From an uncultured Flavobacteriales bacterium (lineage in GTDB: Bacteria; Bacteroidota; Bacteroidia; Flavobacteriales_D; Sanyastnellaceae), in assembly GCA_937881575.1 (NCBI GenBank), contig CALGEI010000042.1:1-64000 (forward strand): a stretch of 64,000 bases of DNA. The letters run 5' to 3'. The notes under the pieces are model-generated. The model was not told the DNA's origin. It saw only the letters and a list, made by a program, of their open reading frames with translations, and did not search any database. Shown here piece by piece: positions 61,171 through 64,000 of the stretch (positions within the stretch are counted from its first letter, which is position 1; each line of letters starts with the position of its first letter). The position numbers were made by a program, and so were the translations under genes.

Positions 61171-62894
61171 GAAGGCTTGTCTTCAGATTTTGTCTCCTGC
61201 TGAGACGCCTGCCGCAACAAGACCAATTTCGTTTTGATTTCCTCCATTTCATGCTTGTCGGCTTCCATGGATTTCTCGTATTGATCCCGAATCGCCTCAG
61301 CACCTTTCCCTGTAAAGCGCTCAAGGTTCTCTTCTGTTTTCGTCACCCGAGACTTCAACCGGTCCATTTTTTCGCGCAAAATATTTTGCTCTCTGCGAAC
61401 TTCTTGGGGGCTAGAGCTCACCAAATGATCGGCACGTTGCTTGTAGGTCTCCACTGCGCGCTCAGAGCGCTGGGCGCTCAGGGAATCATAAGAAGCATCC
61501 ATCGCCGTGCGGTATCGATCCATCACGCCGTCCATCGCTTTTCTTGGGATAAAACCAATCTTGTTCCAACGAGAGGAAAATTCCTTTAAAGAGTCTAAAT
61601 CTTCTTTCCGTTTGCCACTCAATTTGAATGACTCAATTTCCTTGAGCAGCGCTTCCTTGGCCTCGAGGTTTGTTTTTTCTTCTGCGTCTCGGTCGGCGAA
61701 TTCAGCTTTACGTGCTGTGAAGAACTGATCTTGAACCTTTCGGAACCGACGAAATAGCCGCTGTTCTTCACTAGGAGGGCAAGGGCCGACTTCTTTCCAA
61801 GCTTTTTGCAGCGTCATCATCTTTGGCACAGCTGTTTTCCAATCCGTGCTCTTTGCTGTTTCCTCGGCTTGCTCAAGGAGACTTTGTTTTTCTTGCTTGT
61901 TTTGCTTTCCTACACTCTTCTGGGCGTCGTAGAAGAGCTGTTTCTTTTGGAAAAACACATCGGCCAATTCTCGGAATTTACCCCAAAGGACTTCATTCTG
62001 GTCTTTCCCAGCGAAACCGGTCGATTTCCAGGCTGTTTGCAGCGCAATAATCTTGGTCGTGGCAGCCTGCCATCCGGCATGACTCGCCTCAACCTCTTCC
62101 GCGACCACTTCCCTCAACTGTTCAATCAGAACCCCTTTGGCTTCCGCATGGATTGTGAAAGAAGCGCGAAGTTCATCGAAATGTGATTTAACTTCTTCAA
62201 AAATCGGTCGGATGATGCCGAAAAACTGATCAGCCAACTGTTGGTAATTCTCACGAGGCGAGGGACCAACATCGAGCCATTGCTTTTGAATGGCCCGCGC
62301 CTGCTTTTCTCGTTCACGGATGCCCTCGATGCCCGTCAAAGCCTGTGCCTCGACCAACAGGGCTTCTTTTTTCTTCAAGTTGACCTTCAGGTCATGCTCC
62401 TTCAGTTCCTTGTAAATGTTGATGTTGTAGAAGAACTCATCCCGAAGTCGATAGTATTGATCGTGAACGATTTTAAACTGATCTCCAGGAACATCACCAA
62501 CAGCATCCCATTCGACACGGACCTCATTGAAAACGGAAAAAGCTGCGCCAATGTTTTCCTCCTCCTGAATGGTATTGCGCAAGCGCTCCAGCATGGCCAA
62601 CTTCGTTTCAAGATTCGCTTTCTGTGATTCAGCAATCTGCTTGCGCCAAAGTTTTTCGCGGTCTTTAAAGGCGGCAATAGCCTCTTCGAAAACGGTTTCT
62701 TCAGGACTGGGCTCGTATTCAAAAACAGCCTCAGGCTCTTTTTCAATGGTCGCCCATGCTTCTCGTTGCTTTCGCACTTCATCGTTCGTCAGCGCACGGA
62801 ATTCATCCATGGCAGAACGAACATCTTGACGAATGGCTTCCAAGTCATCTTGCAGAAGCAAGGCTTGAATACGGGTAAGGATCTCGGACCGCAT
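61167..62894 (-). CDS. DUF349-repeat protein
   Basis: 575 residues, highly charged, almost all helical, with about five DUF349 units (each W-K-x-[VI]-G-x-x-P and W-x-x-x-G-[FP]). N-terminal ~100 residues are acidic coiled coil. Cytoplasmic; function not known, perhaps RNA- or ribosome-related in other bacteria. Divergent from recX. Confidence 0.88.
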   Translation of the reverse strand: MRSEILTRIQALLLQDDLEAIRQDVRSAMDEFRALTNDEVRKQREAWATIEKEPEAVFEYEPSPEETVFEEAIAAFKDREKLWRKQIAESQKANLETKLAMLERLRNTIQEEENIGAAFSVFNEVRVEWDAVGDVPGDQFKIVHDQYYRLRDEFFYNINIYKELKEHDLKVNLKKKEALLVEAQALTGIEGIREREKQARAIQKQWLDVGPSPRENYQQLADQFFGIIRPIFEEVKSHFDELRASFTIHAEAKGVLIEQLREVVAEEVEASHAGWQAATTKIIALQTAWKSTGFAGKDQNEVLWGKFRELADVFFQKKQLFYDAQKSVGKQNKQEKQSLLEQAEETAKSTDWKTAVPKMMTLQKAWKEVGPCPPSEEQRLFRRFRKVQDQFFTARKAEFADRDAEEKTNLEAKEALLKEIESFKLSGKRKEDLDSLKEFSSRWNKIGFIPRKAMDGVMDRYRTAMDASYDSLSAQRSERAVETYKQRADHLVSSSPQEVRREQNILREKMDRLKSRVTKTEENLERFTGKGAEAIRDQYEKSMEADKHEMEEIKTKLVLLRQASQQETKSEDKPS

Positions 62895-62979
62895 CGGTCA
62901 GGGTTTAAAATTTCTAAATGCAAATATCGTTCAAAGCCTTGCTTTCAAGCTATTTTCGGGCAAATAGAAACCGCGGGAG

Positions 62980-63417
62980 ATGGAGGAATGGCTAGATCGA
63001 TTGAGAAAATGGTGTTCAATGCAAGAGCGGTGTGCCTTGGATGCACGGAAGAAAATTATGCAATGGGGAGGGTCTGAATCGCAGGTAGAACAGGCCGTTG
63101 AGCGGATGAAGGAGGAGAATTTCCTATCTGAGGAGCGCTTCATTGAAGCCTATGTCAGAGGGCACGTTGAACACAAGAAATGGGGTCCTCTGCGGGTCAT
63201 TGCAGGTCTACGTTCCAAAGGGATTTCGGCATCTAAGGCCCAAAGAGCAATGGAGGAAGTGCCTCGCAAGGTGATTCTGAATGGGCTGAACCATCTCGCA
63301 CAGCGGCGTGCTGCTGAATTGACGACTCACCGCGATCGGGTGATCCGATATTTAATGAACAAGGGATACAATCTTCAGGACATCTTGGATTCCCTCGCGG
63401 CATTGACCCCGCGCTGA
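62980..63417 (+). CDS. recX: Regulatory protein RecX
   Basis: 145 residues, three-helix RecX-type repeats: C-A-L-D-A-R-K-K-I-M-Q-W-G, N-F-L-S-E-E-R-F-I-E-A-Y-V-R-G and K-W-G-P-L-R-V-I-A-G-L-R-S-K-G-I-S. Modulates RecA filaments. 15 bases before prfB. RecA is not in this window. Confidence 0.85.
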   Translation: MEEWLDRLRKWCSMQERCALDARKKIMQWGGSESQVEQAVERMKEENFLSEERFIEAYVRGHVEHKKWGPLRVIAGLRSKGISASKAQRAMEEVPRKVILNGLNHLAQRRAAELTTHRDRVIRYLMNKGYNLQDILDSLAALTPR

Positions 63418-63432
63418 TTACTTTTGTCGTGC

Positions 63433-64000
63433 ATGATATCACCAGATCAATTAAACAGGTTGCGCAAACGCGTAGAAGATTTGCGGGTCTATTTGGAGAT
63501 TGATTCCAAATTACTTGAAATCGCGGAAGAGGAAAAACGCACTCAGGATCCGGAGTTCTGGACCAATTCGAAAGAGGCAGAGGTTGTGATGAGGCGATTG
63601 CGCTCTCTCAAGACCTGGACAGAAAGCCATGCGGCCTGTTCATCATCCGTGGAGGATGTTGTTGTGCTGTATGAATTTGTGAAGGCAGGCGAAGCGGAGG
63701 CCTCCGAAGTGGATGAAGCTTGGAAGATAGCGGTTGATTCGATTGAAGATTTGGAGTTTAAGAACATGCTGAGCGCAGAAGAGGACAACCTCAATGCTGT
63801 GATGCAAATTACCTCAGGAGCCGGAGGTACGGAAAGTTGCGACTGGGCCTCCATGCTGATGCGCATGTATCGGATGTACGGAGAAAAAGCCGGTTTCAAA
63901 GTGAAGGAATTGGACTTTCAGGAAGGGGATGTTGCTGGCATCAAGCAAGTAACCTTGGAATTTGAAGGGCCGTTTGCTTTTGGCATGTTGAAAGGAGAAA
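63433..64000 (+). CDS. prfB: Peptide chain release factor 2, N-terminal part, no programmed frameshift
   Basis: ATG 63433, continuous to the window edge (189 codons). N-terminal helices (L-N-R-L-R-K-R-V-E-D-L-R-V-Y-L), then Q-I-T-S-G-A-G-G-T-E-S-C-D-W-A-S-M-L characteristic of RF2. The GGQ motif lies beyond the window. At the usual frameshift place (codons ~18-24) the frame continues in-frame with L-E-I-D, without TGA. Releases chains at UGA/UAA. Confidence 0.95.
   Translation, partial: MISPDQLNRLRKRVEDLRVYLEIDSKLLEIAEEEKRTQDPEFWTNSKEAEVVMRRLRSLKTWTESHAACSSSVEDVVVLYEFVKAGEAEASEVDEAWKIAVDSIEDLEFKNMLSAEEDNLNAVMQITSGAGGTESCDWASMLMRMYRMYGEKAGFKVKELDFQEGDVAGIKQVTLEFEGPFAFGMLKGE

Noticed and set aside
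1-64000. CRISPR array, prophage, integron or insertion sequence
   Set aside because: No spaced direct repeats, phage structural genes, integrase or transposase motifs were found.

Overview
This window looks like chromosomal DNA of a marine, aerobic member of the Bacteroidota, order Flavobacteriales (Cryomorphaceae or Schleiferiaceae-like). The evidence is internal. Several secreted proteins end in type IX secretion (T9SS) type A sorting domains with a YPNP-like motif. Others carry the Cys-rich repeat T-A-C-N-[YF]...D-D-G-S-C that is frequent in marine Bacteroidota. Promoter-like sites have the phylum's -7 box TAnnTTTG. The primase lacks the usual zinc ligands, and the TPR / DUF4292 / degenerate M23 gene order is a Bacteroidota arrangement. 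There is no rRNA, CRISPR array, integrase or transposase; two tRNA genes are present.

Layout. 1-740 is a low-GC stretch with a truncated secreted-protein gene and an orphan gene fragment. 896-3533 is an overlapping pair: a TIGR03032-like protein and an FG-GAP/T9SS protein with an unusually long N-region. 3742-6933 is a Crp-like regulator followed by a YiaA/B membrane protein and a two-subunit (DUF4212 + SSS) sodium/solute symporter. 7212-17807 is an accessory stretch rich in secreted proteins: a lipoprotein, DoxX, a C2-like/PKD T9SS protein, an OB-fold T9SS protein, a 943-residue protein with a dockerin-like tail, a Cys-rich protein with a PID-type sorting tail, and a multidomain M43 protease. 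17898-22561 holds an acyl-lipid desaturase, tRNA-Val, a sugar-type SSS symporter and a beta-propeller protein.

22620-36883 is mostly one long leftward run: homogentisate and 4-hydroxyphenylpyruvate dioxygenases (tyrosine breakdown), a double-ATPase peptide-type ABC protein, a crotonase, dUTPase, a sugar nucleotidyltransferase, a TPR lipoprotein, DUF4292, an EnvC-like protein and FeoB. FeoA lies convergent to FeoB instead of in an operon with it. 36894-50146 is housekeeping: polyprenyl synthase, YicC, Gmk, NadD, Pth, L25, Prs, a TonB-like protein, an OmpR-type two-component pair, DnaG, MscS and RecJ.

50227-57526 is a second surface-protein area: a lipoprotein with six Cys-rich repeats, an OmpA-like lipoprotein, a likely 37-residue small protein, an aldehyde dehydrogenase, tRNA-Gln, a secreted protein with thirteen perfect 14-residue YadA-head-like repeats, and a T9SS protein with four ACN-type repeats. 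57642-64000 returns to housekeeping: LeuRS, a polysaccharide deacetylase, a DUF349 protein, RecX and the start of RF2 (cut by the window end).

The recurring theme is diversity of surface export signals. Classic T9SS domains, dockerin/EF-hand-like modules without a T9SS domain, a PID-type membrane sorting tail, lipoprotein signals and an anchorless YadA-type fibre all occur within about 50 kb. Protein functions are inferred by reading motifs; no database search was run.
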